Below, piece by piece: positions 36,772 through 46,426 of a stretch of 64,000 bases of DNA. A model generated the notes under the pieces. The model was not told the origin of the DNA. It worked only from the letters and a program-made list of their open reading frames with translations, and did not search any database. The stretch covers positions 268,021-332,020 of the forward strand of contig NZ_JASKMS010000005.1 in assembly GCF_030124145.1 (NCBI RefSeq), read 5' to 3'. How positions within the stretch are numbered: position 1 is the stretch's first letter; each line of letters opens with the position of its first letter. The DNA comes from Streptomyces sp. 378 (lineage in GTDB: Bacteria > Actinomycetota > Actinomycetes > Streptomycetales > Streptomycetaceae). Position numbers and translations under genes: made by a program.

Positions 36772-37764
36772 ATGCGCCGCAAGGCCGGCCTGGTCCTGCT
36801 CGCCCTCGCCGTGTTCTTCGCGGCCCTGTCCCCGCTGCTGCGCTGGTACGCCTTCCCGCGCCTCGCCAAGGTCCCGGCGCACCAGTACCAGGAGATGGTC
36901 CTGGAGGCGAAGGACGCCACCCTCCTCGACTACGCCACGATGCGGGCGAAGAAGGTCCCCAAGGTGACCATCGTGCAGACCCTCAAGGGCAACGTGGAGG
37001 CCTCCGAACGGATCGAGGAGTCGGCCGGCCGGGACGTCGTCGTCTGGGACGGCCTGTCCTACGTCGTCGGCCCGGACGGCAAGATGGTGTCGAAGATCCC
37101 CGAGCGCTACATCTTCGACGCCCACACCCAGGACCCCGTGCACGCCACCGGCGAGATGGTCGACGGGGACCCGGTACGCCGCCGGGGCATCGAGTTCAAG
37201 TGGCCGTTCCTCACGGAGAAGCGGGACTACGCGTACTTCGACGCCCAGGCCCGTATCACCGCGCCCATCGAGTACAAGGGCACCGAGGACTTCCGGGGTC
37301 TGGAGGTCTACTACTTCGAGCAGACCATCCCCTGGACCAAGGTGAAGTTCCCCAGGACCCTGCCCGTGCAGGGCCTCACCCCCGAGTCGGTCGCCCGGAC
37401 CGGCACCACCCGCTGGTACACCACGGTCCGCAAGTTCTGGGTCGAACCCCTCACCGGCGCCCCCGTCTACGGAGAGGAGATCCACCGGGAAGAACTGCGC
37501 GGCGGTGCCCTCCTCGGCGACCGCGACAAGGTGACCGCTTTCGCCGGCCACGTGAAGATGCGCGAGGACTACCTCACGCACACGGTCGACCTGGTGAAGT
37601 CCCAGCGTCTGCTCATCCTGCTGATGACCTCCTACCTGCCATGGGGCTTCCTGACCCTGGGTGCCCTCCTGCTGGCGCTCGCGCTGTACCTGGAGGCCCG
37701 CGGACGCCGCTCCTCGGGCCCGGCCCCCACGGCGGCCGAGGAACCGTCGTCGGTCAGCGCTTGA
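36772..37764 (+). CDS. DUF3068 / PorA-family membrane protein
   Basis: A 330-aa protein with an N-terminal membrane segment (GLVLLALAVFFAALSPLL), a large extracytoplasmic domain (about residues 30-275) and a C-terminal membrane segment (FLTLGALLLALALYLEA). This layout and motifs such as DATLLDYATM and YFEQTIPW fit DUF3068, which databases also call the PorA family. Function is unknown; the corynebacterial porin label should not be taken as proof of a channel. It follows the small peptide gene and its end overlaps hrpB by 11 bp on the opposite strand. Confidence 0.85.
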   Translation: MRRKAGLVLLALAVFFAALSPLLRWYAFPRLAKVPAHQYQEMVLEAKDATLLDYATMRAKKVPKVTIVQTLKGNVEASERIEESAGRDVVVWDGLSYVVGPDGKMVSKIPERYIFDAHTQDPVHATGEMVDGDPVRRRGIEFKWPFLTEKRDYAYFDAQARITAPIEYKGTEDFRGLEVYYFEQTIPWTKVKFPRTLPVQGLTPESVARTGTTRWYTTVRKFWVEPLTGAPVYGEEIHREELRGGALLGDRDKVTAFAGHVKMREDYLTHTVDLVKSQRLLILLMTSYLPWGFLTLGALLLALALYLEARGRRSSGPAPTAAEEPSSVSA

Positions 37765-40276
37765 GCCGCGCGTTGGTGTGCCGGGTCGGCTCGGCGCCCG
37801 CCGGGTCCTCGGGCCACGGATGCTTCGGATACCGGCCCCGCAGCTCCGCCCGCACGCCCTGGTAGCCGTCCCGCCAGAACGACGCGAGATCGGCGGTGAC
37901 GGCGGCCGGCCGGCCGGCCGGCGACAGCAGATGCACCAGCAGCGGCACCCCGGCGACCCGCGGCGACTCCTGGAGCCCGAACATCTCCTGCACCTTCACC
38001 GCCAGTACGGGCAGCTCGGGCCGCGAGTAGTCGATCCGGACCTTCGACCCGCTCGGCACGGTCATCCGCTCCGGAGCCAGCTCGTCGAGCCGCCCGGCCT
38101 CCCCACCGGCCCAGGGCAGCAGCCGGGTGAGCGCCTGCCCGGCATCGATCCGCGCCAGATCGGCCCGCCGCCGCGCCCGGCCGAGTTCCGGCTCCAGCCA
38201 CTCCTCCACGCGCGCGTGGAGAGCCTCGTCGGAGACGTCCGGCCAGGGGTCCCCGAGACGCAGACGCAGGAACGCCAGCCGCTGCCGCAGGACACCGGCC
38301 TGCGCCGACCACCGCAGCAGCCCGAACCCCTCCCGCCGCAGCCCGTCCAGCAGCGCGTCGCGCACGAGCCCGGGGTCGGCGTCCCTCAGCGCCCGCACCG
38401 CCAGCTCCACGGCCCCGAGCCGCTCCACCCTCCGCGCCACGACGTCCCCGTCGTCCCACCCGACCTCGTCCCGCTCCTCCAGCAAGGCGCCGGCCGCGAG
38501 GCGGGCCGTCTCCTCGTCGACGGCGGCCCCGAGCCGCACGCGCGCGTGCCCCCTGCCGACGGGCCGGTCGGCCATGGCCACGGCGATCCAGGGGGAACCG
38601 TGCAGCGCGCTCCCGTCGCCGGTCTCGGCGCGCGTTCCGGACGCCATGAGATACGACCCGCCGTCGGCCTTGGCGACCCGTTCGGGAAAGGCGAGAGCGG
38701 CGACGAGCCCGACCTGCTGTTCTTCGGACCGGCTCCCCGGTCCCGCATCCTGTGCCCCAGCCTGGTGGGAATCACCGGAATCGACGGCCCGCAGCCGCCG
38801 CACCTCACCGCGCCACCGTGCGGCATAGGCGTCACCCCCACGCCGGGCACGACGCAACGCACCGGCCAGATCGTCGCCGTACTCCCGCGGGGCCTCCTCA
38901 CTCAACAGCGCCACGACCTCCGCGGCCCTCCCGGCCCCCAGCAGCGGGACGGAGTCGAGCAGCGCCCGCCCCAGCCGGGGATGCACCCCCACCCGGCTCA
39001 GCCGGACTCCCCGCCCGGTGGCCCGTCCGGCGGAGTCCAGCGCCCCCACCGCCGTCAGGACGTCCCGCGCAGCCGCCATGGCCCCGCTCGGCGGCCCGTC
39101 CAGCAGCGCCATCCCGGACGCGTCCGGATCGCCCCAGCACGCCACCTGCAACGCGAACGCCGTCAGGTCGGCCACCTTGATCTCCGGCGACGGATACCGC
39201 GGCAGACGCGCGTCCTCGGCCGCCGCCCAGCAGCGGTACACCGCCCCCGGCGCCTCACGCCCGGCCCGGCCCGCCCGCTGCCGGCCGGCCGCCTGCGACG
39301 CCCGCACGGTCGTCAGCGCGCTCAGCCCGCGCGCGTGGTCCACCCGCGGCTCGCGCGCCAGCCCCGAATCCACGACGACCCGCACCCCCGGCACCGTCAG
39401 GGAGGACTCCGCGACGGACGTGGCCAGCACGATCCGGCGCCGCTCCCCGGGCCGCAGCACCGCGTCCTGCACGGCCGCCGGCGCCCGCCCGTGCACCTGG
39501 AGCACCTCGACGTCCCCGAGCCCTCCGAGCTGCCCGGCGACCCGGGCGATCTCGCCCACGCCCGGCAGGAAGCACAGCACGTCCCCGTCCCGCTCGGCCA
39601 GCGCCCGCCGGACCACGGACGCCACATGCGTCAGCAGCGCCGGATCGACCCGCATCCCGTGCGGCGGCCGTACGGGACGCACCGGCGGCGCCCACACGGT
39701 CTCGACCGGATACGCCGCCCCGTGCGCCTCGATCACCGGCGCCCCGCCCAGCAGCTCCGCCCACCCCTGGGCGTCGGTCGTCGCCGAGGCCGCCACCAGC
39801 CGCAGCTCGGGCCTGAGCGTCTGCCGCACGTCCCACAGGAACGCCGCCGCCGTGTCCGCGTCCAGGTGCCGCTCATGGCACTCGTCGAGCACCACCACGT
39901 CCACGCCGGCCAGCTCCTGGTCCCGCTGGAGCCGCTGCACCAGCACACCGGTCGTGACGACCTCCACGCGCGTGTGCCGTCCGACGACCCGCTCGCCGCG
40001 CACCGTGTAGCCGACGCTCTCCCCGGGCTTCTCGCCCAGCAGCCAGGCCATCCGGCGTGCCGCGGCCCGGGCCGCGATCCGCCGCGGCTCGGCCACGGTC
40101 ACCCGCCGCTCGGGCCCCTCGCCCAGCAGCCCCGCCAGCGCCAAGGGCACCAGGGTCGTCTTGCCGGTTCCCGGCGGCGCCACGAGGACGGCCGTGCCGT
40201 GCCCCTGAAGGGCGTCGTCCAGGGCGGGCAGGGCATCGCGTACGGGCAGGGAGTCCAGGGCGTCGTAACGGATCAC
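37754..40276 (-). CDS. hrpB: ATP-dependent helicase HrpB
   Basis: An 840-aa DEAH/RHA-type RNA helicase. It has motif I APPGTGKTT (about residues 36-44), motif II DECHERH, motif III SATTDAQ, motif VI QAAGRQRAGRAGR, then the helicase-associated HA2 region and the HrpB-specific C-terminal domain with RIDYSRPELPVLAVKVQEMFG. The cellular role is undefined in most bacteria; it is probably RNA-related. It starts with GTG, is convergent with the DUF3068 gene, and lies 48 bp downstream of the methyltransferase on the same strand. Confidence 0.95.
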   Translation of the reverse strand: MIRYDALDSLPVRDALPALDDALQGHGTAVLVAPPGTGKTTLVPLALAGLLGEGPERRVTVAEPRRIAARAAARRMAWLLGEKPGESVGYTVRGERVVGRHTRVEVVTTGVLVQRLQRDQELAGVDVVVLDECHERHLDADTAAAFLWDVRQTLRPELRLVAASATTDAQGWAELLGGAPVIEAHGAAYPVETVWAPPVRPVRPPHGMRVDPALLTHVASVVRRALAERDGDVLCFLPGVGEIARVAGQLGGLGDVEVLQVHGRAPAAVQDAVLRPGERRRIVLATSVAESSLTVPGVRVVVDSGLAREPRVDHARGLSALTTVRASQAAGRQRAGRAGREAPGAVYRCWAAAEDARLPRYPSPEIKVADLTAFALQVACWGDPDASGMALLDGPPSGAMAAARDVLTAVGALDSAGRATGRGVRLSRVGVHPRLGRALLDSVPLLGAGRAAEVVALLSEEAPREYGDDLAGALRRARRGGDAYAARWRGEVRRLRAVDSGDSHQAGAQDAGPGSRSEEQQVGLVAALAFPERVAKADGGSYLMASGTRAETGDGSALHGSPWIAVAMADRPVGRGHARVRLGAAVDEETARLAAGALLEERDEVGWDDGDVVARRVERLGAVELAVRALRDADPGLVRDALLDGLRREGFGLLRWSAQAGVLRQRLAFLRLRLGDPWPDVSDEALHARVEEWLEPELGRARRRADLARIDAGQALTRLLPWAGGEAGRLDELAPERMTVPSGSKVRIDYSRPELPVLAVKVQEMFGLQESPRVAGVPLLVHLLSPAGRPAAVTADLASFWRDGYQGVRAELRGRYPKHPWPEDPAGAEPTRHTNARLKR

Positions 40277-40324
40277 GCCCTCAGTGTCGTACGCCCGGGA
40301 GGGCCGCTCCCACGCGCGCGTGCC

Positions 40325-41185
40325 TCATTCCCGCTCGCACACGAAGATCGCCGTGCCGGGGATGAGGTTCCCGCGCAGGGGCGACCAGCCGCCCCACTCG
40401 GAGGTGTTCCAGGCCGGCCACTCCGGCTCCACCAGGTCGACCAGCCGGAAGCCGGACGCCACGACGTCCCGGACCCGGTCGCCGAGGGTGCGGTGGTGCT
40501 CGACGTACACCGCGCGGCCCTCGTCGTCCTGCTCGACGTAGGGCGTGCGGTCGAAGTACGACCCCGACACCGACAGCCCCTCCGGCCCCGGCTCGTCCGG
40601 GAAGGCCCAGCGGATCGGATGCGTCACCGAGAAGACGAGCCGGCCCCCGGGCCGCAGCACCCGGCGCACCTCCCGCAGGACCTGGCGCGGGTCGGCGACG
40701 AAGGGCAGCGCCCCGTACGCCGAGCAGGCCAGGTCGAACGAGCCGTCCGCGAAGGGGAGCGCACCGGCGTCGGCGCACACCAGGGGGAAGGCAACGCCGA
40801 TGCGCAGCGCGTGCTGGAGCTGCCGGTGCGAGATGTCGAGGGCGACCGGGCGCGCACCCTGGGCGGTCAACCACCGCGAGCACTGGGCGGCGCCGGCGCC
40901 GATCTCCAGGACGTCCCGGCCCTTCAGCCCCTCCGGAGGGCCGAGCAGTTCGGCCTCCACCTCGTCGAGACCCTCGGGGCCCCACACGAAGCGGTCGTCG
41001 CCGAGGAACGTGCCGTGCTCGATCTGGTACTCGTCCGCGTTGCGGTCCCACCAGCCACGATTGGCCCGGGAGCTTTCCGTGACATCGGCATCGCGCCGGG
41101 TGGCCTCGGGTTCGGACGCTTCGGACTCTTGGATGATCGGCTCCCTCGTCGTACTCTTCCGTCCAGCCGGTCCCGGCGGTGGCAC
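40325..41185 (-). CDS. Class I SAM-dependent methyltransferase
   Basis: A methyltransferase of up to 286 aa with the SAM-binding motif I DVLEIGAGAAQCSRWL, acidic loop ALDISHRQLQ, CADAGALPFADGSFD and the post-motif LRPGGRLVFSVTHPIRW. The first 40 residues are outside the fold. The GTG start at 41185 has no clear ribosome site, so the true start may be downstream. The gene is divergent from rpsA, an arrangement conserved in Streptomyces as I recall, and upstream of hrpB. Substrate unknown. Confidence 0.87.
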   Translation of the reverse strand: MPPPGPAGRKSTTREPIIQESEASEPEATRRDADVTESSRANRGWWDRNADEYQIEHGTFLGDDRFVWGPEGLDEVEAELLGPPEGLKGRDVLEIGAGAAQCSRWLTAQGARPVALDISHRQLQHALRIGVAFPLVCADAGALPFADGSFDLACSAYGALPFVADPRQVLREVRRVLRPGGRLVFSVTHPIRWAFPDEPGPEGLSVSGSYFDRTPYVEQDDEGRAVYVEHHRTLGDRVRDVVASGFRLVDLVEPEWPAWNTSEWGGWSPLRGNLIPGTAIFVCERE

Positions 41186-41275
41186 AAAGGGGGCGTCGTA
41201 CGGCCCGCGTGGCCTCGGACGACAGGACTTGTGCCGGGTATGCGGCGATCCGCCCCGCGTGGGCGGCTTCGCGCA

Positions 41276-41304
41276 TTGACCCTGCCCGGCTGCCCCCGTA
41301 TGCT
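41276..41304 (+). promoter_or_regulatory. Vegetative promoter of rpsA
   Basis: TTGACC (41276-41281) and TATGCT (41299-41304) are separated by exactly 17 bases, an excellent HrdB-type promoter. Transcription from about 41311 would give a leader of about 190 bases. Confidence 0.85.
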
Positions 41305-41385
41305 ACAAGTTGCGCTGCGGGCCTGCGCACCTCAGACGTAGCAGGCTGCGCTCGCATCTGTATGTATGTCCCCTCGGTTGTCGAG

Positions 41386-41408
41386 GCGCCACCGTTTTTG
41401 AGTGGCGC
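41386..41408 (+). promoter_or_regulatory. Hairpin in the rpsA leader
   Basis: GCGCCAC (41386-41392) pairs with GTGGCGC (41402-41408) around a loop with five Ts, followed by TTCCTT, within the rpsA 5' leader. It could be an S1 autoregulatory structure or a weak attenuator. Confidence 0.45.
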
Positions 41409-41499
41409 TTCCTTGGCTGTCCGGCTTCTGCAGAGCGAAACGGGCTCCCGGCGTAGCAGTACCTACGACTTCAATGTCCGTACCGGAGCCCTTTCCCAC

Positions 41500-42996
41500 A
41501 TGACGAGCAGCACCGAGACCACCGCAACCACCCCGCAGGTAGCGGTCAACGACATCGGTAACGAGGAAGCCTTCCTCGCCGCGATCGACGAGACGATCAA
41601 GTACTTCAACGACGGCGACATCGTCGACGGCGTCATCGTGAAGGTCGACCGGGACGAGGTCCTGCTCGACATCGGTTACAAGACCGAAGGCGTGATCCCG
41701 AGCCGCGAACTCTCGATCAAGCACGACGTCGACCCCAACGAGGTCGTCGCCGTCGGTGACGAGATCGAGGCCCTTGTTCTCCAGAAGGAGGACAAGGAAG
41801 GCCGCCTGATCCTCTCGAAGAAGCGCGCCCAGTACGAGCGCGCCTGGGGCACCATCGAGAAGATCAAGGAAGAGGACGGGATCGTCACCGGTACCGTCAT
41901 CGAGGTCGTCAAGGGTGGTCTCATCCTCGACATCGGCCTCCGTGGCTTCCTTCCGGCCTCCCTGGTCGAGATGCGCCGCGTCCGCGACCTCCAGCCCTAC
42001 GTGGGCAAGGAGCTCGAGGCCAAGATCATCGAGCTGGACAAGAACCGCAACAACGTGGTCCTGTCCCGCCGTGCCTGGCTGGAGCAGACCCAGTCCGAGG
42101 TCCGCCAGACGTTCCTCACCACCCTCCAGAAGGGTCAGGTCCGTTCCGGCGTCGTCTCCTCGATCGTCAACTTCGGTGCCTTCGTGGACCTGGGTGGCGT
42201 CGACGGCCTGGTCCACGTCTCCGAGCTCTCCTGGAAGCACATCGACCACCCGTCCGAGGTTGTCGAGGTCGGCCAGGAAGTCACCGTCGAGGTCCTCGAC
42301 GTCGACATGGACCGCGAGCGTGTCTCCCTGTCGCTGAAGGCGACGCAGGAAGACCCGTGGCAGCAGTTCGCCCGCACCCACCAGATCGGCCAGGTCGTGC
42401 CCGGCAAGGTCACGAAGCTGGTTCCGTTCGGTGCGTTCGTCCGCGTGGACGAGGGCATCGAGGGTCTGGTCCACATCTCCGAGCTGGCCGAGCGCCACGT
42501 GGAGATCCCGGAGCAGGTCGTCCAGGTCAACGACGAGATCTTCGTCAAGGTCATCGACATCGACCTCGAGCGCCGTCGCATCAGCCTCTCGCTGAAGCAG
42601 GCCAACGAGTCCTTCGGTTCGGACCCGGCCTCGGTCGAGTTCGACCCGACGCTCTACGGCATGGCCGCGTCGTACGACGACCAGGGCAACTACATCTACC
42701 CCGAGGGCTTCGACCCCGAGACCAACGACTGGCTCGAGGGCTACGAGACCCAGCGCGAGGCGTGGGAGACCCAGTACGCCGAGGCGCAGCAGCGCTTCGA
42801 GCAGCACCAGGCGCAGGTCATCAAGTCCCGCGAGGCGGACGAGAAGGCCGCTGCCGAGGGTGGCGAGGCTGCCGCTCCGGCCGCGTCCGGCGGTGGCGGT
42901 TCGTACTCCTCCGAGGGCCCGGACAACTCCGGCGCGCTGGCCTCGGACGAGGCGCTGGCCGCGCTGCGCGAGAAGCTGGCCGGTGGGCAGAGCTGA
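41500..42996 (+). CDS. rpsA: 30S ribosomal protein S1
   Basis: A 498-aa S1 protein, which binds mRNA at the 30S platform and aids initiation. Four S1 (OB-fold) domains can be seen; repeats include VDGVIVKVDRDEVLLDIGYK, GTVIEVVKGGLILDIGLRG, GVVSSIVNFGAFVDLGGVDG and GKVTKLVPFGAFVRVDEGIEG. E. coli S1 has six domains; four is normal for actinobacteria. A Gly/Ser-rich C-terminal tail follows. Codon use is strongly optimised, as expected for a highly expressed gene. It has its own promoter and terminator. Confidence 0.98.
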   Translation: MTSSTETTATTPQVAVNDIGNEEAFLAAIDETIKYFNDGDIVDGVIVKVDRDEVLLDIGYKTEGVIPSRELSIKHDVDPNEVVAVGDEIEALVLQKEDKEGRLILSKKRAQYERAWGTIEKIKEEDGIVTGTVIEVVKGGLILDIGLRGFLPASLVEMRRVRDLQPYVGKELEAKIIELDKNRNNVVLSRRAWLEQTQSEVRQTFLTTLQKGQVRSGVVSSIVNFGAFVDLGGVDGLVHVSELSWKHIDHPSEVVEVGQEVTVEVLDVDMDRERVSLSLKATQEDPWQQFARTHQIGQVVPGKVTKLVPFGAFVRVDEGIEGLVHISELAERHVEIPEQVVQVNDEIFVKVIDIDLERRRISLSLKQANESFGSDPASVEFDPTLYGMAASYDDQGNYIYPEGFDPETNDWLEGYETQREAWETQYAEAQQRFEQHQAQVIKSREADEKAAAEGGEAAAPAASGGGGSYSSEGPDNSGALASDEALAALREKLAGGQS

Positions 42997-43021
42997 ACGC
43001 CCACTGAGCTGTAGCTCCTGA

Positions 43022-43064
43022 CCGAGGGGCCGTACCTTTCGAGGTGCGGCCCCTCGGCGTTTTC
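43022..43064 (+). terminator. rpsA terminator
   Basis: CCGAGGGGCCG pairs with CGGCCCCTCGG around a 14-base loop and is followed by CGTTTTCC. It starts 26 bp after the rpsA stop. Confidence 0.92.
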
Positions 43065-43089
43065 CGGCCGTCGTTCGGTTGCGGGCCGT

Positions 43090-43122
43090 GGGGGTCGGTC
43101 GCGCAGTTCCCCGCGCCCCTGA
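43090..43122. repeat. Dispersed Streptomyces intergenic repeat
   Basis: The block GTCGCGCAGTTCCCCGCGCC, seen here between rpsA and the PAC2 gene as GGTCGCGCAGTTCCCCGCGC, resembles a short sequence I recall as very common in Streptomyces intergenic DNA. Only this one copy is in the window, so repetition elsewhere is from memory. Confidence 0.55.
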
Positions 43123-43224
43123 CGGTGCGTTGCCCTCGCCGCCAAGATCACGAATCTCCTCCAGCGGGAATGCCCACACCCGCAACGGTGTTGTGGAGTG
43201 TGAACACGAGGAGGAGCGGTCACT

Positions 43225-44163
43225 GTGCTTGATCCGCAGGGTTTGTACGCATGGGAGCCGAAGGGCCTGGCCGTCGTCGACATGGCGCTCGCCCAGGAGT
43301 CGGCCGGACTTGTCATGCTCTACCACTTCGACGGATACATCGACGCGGGCGAGACGGGCGACCAGATCGTCGACCGGGTGCTCGACTCCCTGCCCCACCA
43401 GGTCGTCGCGCGCTTCGACCACGACCGGCTCGTGGACTACCGTGCCCGCCGCCCGCTGCTGACGTTCAAGCGCGACCGCTGGGCCGACTACGAGGACCCC
43501 GCCCTTGAGGTGCGGCTCGTGCAGGACGCCACCGGGGCGCCCTTCCTGCTGCTGTCCGGCCCCGAGCCGGACGTGGAGTGGGAGCGCTTCGCCGCCGCCG
43601 TGAAGCAGATCGTGGAGCGGCTCGGCGTCCGCCTCTCGGTCAACTTCCACGGCATCCCCATGGGCGTCCCGCACACCCGGCCCGTCGGCCTCACCCCGCA
43701 CGGCAACCGCACCGACCTCGTACCGGGCCACCCCAGCCCGTTCGAGGAGGCGCAGGTGCCCGGCAGCGCCGAGTCCCTCGTCGAGTACCGACTGCTCCAG
43801 GCCGGGCACGACGTCCTGGGCGTCGCCGCCCATGTCCCGCACTACATCGCCCGCTCCCCGTATCCGGACGCGGCCCTGACGGTCCTGGAGGCCATCACGG
43901 GGGCGACCGGACTGGTGCTGCCCGGCATCGCCCACGCCCTGCGCTCGGACGCCCACCGTACCCAGACGGAGATCGACCGGCAGATCCGCGAGGGCGACGA
44001 GGACCTCACCGCGCTCATCGAGGGCCTGGAGCACCAGTACGACGCCGTCGCGGGCGCCGAGACCCGGGGCAACATGCTCGCCGAGCCGGTGGACATCCCA
44101 TCGGCCGACGAGATCGGCCAGGAGTTCGAGAAGTTCCTGGCGGAACGAGAAGGCGATAACTGA
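43225..44163 (+). CDS. PAC2 family protein
   Basis: A 312-aa PAC2-family protein. The conserved blocks are [20 protein letters not shown] at the N-terminus, [15 protein letters not shown], and [14 protein letters not shown] followed by [17 protein letters not shown]. The family is named after a proteasome-assembly chaperone and is widespread in actinobacteria; Rv2125-type proteins are related. A role with the mycobacterial-type proteasome is possible but not shown here. It starts with GTG after GAGGAG and precedes coaE on the same strand. Confidence 0.9.
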   Translation: MLDPQGLYAWEPKGLAVVDMALAQESAGLVMLYHFDGYIDAGETGDQIVDRVLDSLPHQVVARFDHDRLVDYRARRPLLTFKRDRWADYEDPALEVRLVQDATGAPFLLLSGPEPDVEWERFAAAVKQIVERLGVRLSVNFHGIPMGVPHTRPVGLTPHGNRTDLVPGHPSPFEEAQVPGSAESLVEYRLLQAGHDVLGVAAHVPHYIARSPYPDAALTVLEAITGATGLVLPGIAHALRSDAHRTQTEIDRQIREGDEDLTALIEGLEHQYDAVAGAETRGNMLAEPVDIPSADEIGQEFEKFLAEREGDN

Positions 44164-44218
44164 TCCCCGGAGCACCTGGGCGAGGCCCCTGTCGGAGGCA
44201 GGGCCTAAGCTGCGGGGC

Positions 44219-44839
44219 ATGCTGAAGGTGGGCCTGACCGGTGGCATCGGTGCCGGCAAGAGTGAGGTGTCACGGCTGCTCGTGGAGTGCGGGGCCGTGC
44301 TGATCGACGCCGACCGCATCGCGCGGGAGGTCGTCGCACCGGGGACGCCGGGGCTCGCTTCGGTCGTCGAGGCCTTCGGCGAGGAGATCCTCGCCGAGGA
44401 CGGCAGCCTGGACCGGCCCCGCCTCGGCGCCATCGTCTTCGCCGACGCGCAGAAGCTCGCCACCCTCAACGCGATCGTCCATCCCCTGGTCGGCGCCCGC
44501 TCCCGCGAGCTCGAGGAGGCCGCCGCCGAGGACGCGGTCGTCGTCCACGACGTCCCGCTCCTCACCGAGACCGGTCTGGCGCCGCTCTACGACCTGGTGA
44601 TCGTCGTCGACGCGGCCCCCGAGACCCAGCTCGACCGGCTGGCGCGGCTGCGCGGCATGACCGAGGAGGACGCCCGGGCGCGGATGGCCGCCCAGGCGAC
44701 GCGTGAGCGGCGCCGGGAGATCGCCGACATCGTCATCGACAACGACGTCCCGCTCCGGGAGCTGGAGCAGCGCGTGACGGACGTGTGGGCCGAGCTGGTG
44801 CGCAGGTCGCGGGCGTCCCGGCCGTCTCCCACGGAATAG
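44219..44839 (+). CDS. coaE: Dephospho-CoA kinase
   Basis: A 206-aa P-loop kinase that phosphorylates dephospho-CoA, the last step of CoA synthesis. Walker A is [13 protein letters not shown] at the N-terminus; [14 protein letters not shown] is the substrate motif and [10 protein letters not shown] the family core. Some mycobacterial CoaE proteins have an extra C-terminal domain; this one ends after the kinase fold. It lies 55 bp after the PAC2 gene and 50 bp before the TPR gene. Confidence 0.96.
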   Translation: MLKVGLTGGIGAGKSEVSRLLVECGAVLIDADRIAREVVAPGTPGLASVVEAFGEEILAEDGSLDRPRLGAIVFADAQKLATLNAIVHPLVGARSRELEEAAAEDAVVVHDVPLLTETGLAPLYDLVIVVDAAPETQLDRLARLRGMTEEDARARMAAQATRERRREIADIVIDNDVPLRELEQRVTDVWAELVRRSRASRPSPTE

Positions 44840-44889
44840 CGGCGCCCTCGGGGGGCGTTGAACCCGTGCAGTGAGGGAAGGACTGTGCC

Positions 44890-45270
44890 GTGCCCGAGAC
44901 CAGCGGTTCGACCGGACGTACCCCGGAGACGCATGTCATCGACTTCCGTGCCGCCGAGCAACTCCTCGCGGCGCGGGACCCGCGGGGCGCGGTGAAGCTC
45001 CTCGACGGCGTCATCGCCACGCACCCCGAGAACACCGCCGCGCGGCTGCTGCGGGCGCGTGCCTTCTTCGCGGCGGCGCAGCTGAGGCCGGCGGAGCTCG
45101 AGTTCCAGATCGTCCTGGAGCGGGAGCCGGACAACGCCTTCGCACACTTCGCGCTCGCCCGTACATATGAGCGGCAGGGCCGTCCCGACCAGGCGAAACG
45201 CCACTTCCGCCTGGCGGCCGCGCTGGACCCGAACCCTGAGTTCCTGAAGGCCGCGCGCTTCGACTCGTGA
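44890..45270 (+). CDS. Tetratricopeptide repeat protein
   Basis: A 126-aa protein made largely of about two and a half TPR helical pairs (LLAARDPRGAVKLLDGVIATHPEN, LLRARAFFAAAQLRPAELEF, AHFALARTYERQGRPDQAKR are the repeat cores, each shorter in the consensus positions A, L, Y). It is probably a small cytoplasmic protein-binding module. It starts with GTG and follows coaE closely, as in other Streptomyces I recall; partner unknown. Confidence 0.85.
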   Translation: MPETSGSTGRTPETHVIDFRAAEQLLAARDPRGAVKLLDGVIATHPENTAARLLRARAFFAAAQLRPAELEFQIVLEREPDNAFAHFALARTYERQGRPDQAKRHFRLAAALDPNPEFLKAARFDS

Positions 45271-45288
45271 CCGGCCGCCCCGCCCTCC

Positions 45289-45552
45289 TCAGGGGCGATC
45301 GTCCGGCGGCCGGTAGGGCGGGACGCCGGGGCCCGGCTGGTAGTGCGGGCCCTGACGGATGCGCCGCAGGACGACGGCCAGGTCGATCGTGACGATCACC
45401 AGCAGCACACCGCAGGCGATGGCCCAGCCGGTCCGCCCGGTGATCACGAAAGCCACCGTCCCGAAGAGTGCCCAGAGCAGCCCCCACAGGCTCAGCCAGA
45501 AGCGCGCCCGCAGGGCACTGCGCGCGGTCCGCGGTTCACTGCCTGTACGCAT
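45289..45552 (-). CDS. DUF6343 family small membrane protein
   Basis: An 87-aa protein with the N-terminal family block MRTGSEPRTARSALRARFWL, two hydrophobic segments (LWGLLWALFGTVAFVI and WAIACGVLLVIVTIDLAVVL) and a proline-rich tail. Length and N-terminus match DUF6343, known only from Streptomyces and relatives. It is convergent with the TPR gene, 18 bp away. Confidence 0.8.
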   Translation of the reverse strand: MRTGSEPRTARSALRARFWLSLWGLLWALFGTVAFVITGRTGWAIACGVLLVIVTIDLAVVLRRIRQGPHYQPGPGVPPYRPPDDRP

Positions 45553-45872
45553 CGCCGATCACCACTCCTGCTTGCAACGTACTCTTCGTGGCGAGGCTCC
45601 CCAAGGTCCACCGAAGTCCACCAAGGTCCACGGGGGAGCCGCGCACATCGCCGGACACCCACCACACTGCCCGAGATCCTGCTCGATCACGCGGTGCCGC
45701 ACGAGGCCATCGACGACCTCCACGGATCCGGGCGGTGTCGGCGGTCTGGGTGACGGTGTCGGCGGAAAAGGCGTTGCGGCCGAAGTCGCCCTGCACCGGG
45801 CGATGAGTCCGGGACCTTGGGGCGGTCTACCCCTCCGACAGCAGCACGGACCGCTTCCCGCAGGAGACCGCC
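45553..45872. other. Intergenic region upstream of the DoxX gene
   Basis: About 320 bp with no convincing gene. It includes a small run of direct repeats (AAGGTCCACC, AAGTCCACC, AAGGTCCACG at about 45600-45632) that could be a regulator site. The rest shows no clear promoter. Confidence 0.5.
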
Positions 45873-46337
45873 ATGTCCAAGGCCACCGCTTCCGTCCCCG
45901 TCGTCGGCTCCACCCCGGCGGGCGCCGTCATCGCCGAGTCCGCGACCGCCCGCGGGCGGCGTGCCCGGATCGCGCTGCGCACGCTGCAGGTGCTGCTCGC
46001 CCTCTTCTACGCGATTCCGAGCGCCCTGCCCAAGCTGATCGGCCACGCGTCGGCCGCCGAGTCCTTCGAGCGGCTCGGCTGGGGCAGCGCGGGGATGTAC
46101 ACCATCGGCCTGCTCGAACTGGCCGGAGCCGTCGCCCTGTTGATCCCGGTGCTCCAGTCGGTGGCGGCGATGGCGCTGGGCGCGTTGATGGTGGGCGCGT
46201 TCATCGTGCAGACAGCCGTCTTCGACGGGCAGTACGCGGCGACGCCGCTCGTCCTGCTCGTGCCGCTCGCCCTCATCGCCTGGGCGAGGCGGGGGCACAA
46301 CGCCGACCTGGTGCGGCTGCTGAGGCGACAGGCCTGA
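45873..46337 (+). CDS. DoxX family membrane protein
   Basis: A 154-aa protein with four hydrophobic segments (for example [55 protein letters not shown]). The LLELAGAVALLIP core is the DoxX signature. DoxX proteins are quinol-oxidase-associated or redox-linked membrane proteins of uncertain function. An upstream GCAGGAGACC gives the ribosome site. It stands alone between DUF6343 and the S4-domain gene. Confidence 0.85.
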   Translation: MSKATASVPVVGSTPAGAVIAESATARGRRARIALRTLQVLLALFYAIPSALPKLIGHASAAESFERLGWGSAGMYTIGLLELAGAVALLIPVLQSVAAMALGALMVGAFIVQTAVFDGQYAATPLVLLVPLALIAWARRGHNADLVRLLRRQA

Positions 46338-46426
46338 CCGCGTCTCGCGTGCGGCTGCGGCTGTGGGCTGCGGCGGCGTCCGGGAGGCCGAGGGGCGCCT
46401 CCCGGGCGCCGTCGCGCCGCTCGCTG

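Noticed and set aside
37661..41341. A 1226-aa ORF on the plus strand opposite hrpB and the methyltransferase
   Set aside because: It is antisense to two well-supported genes. Its Arg/Pro/Gln/His-rich product is the usual shadow of high-GC coding DNA.
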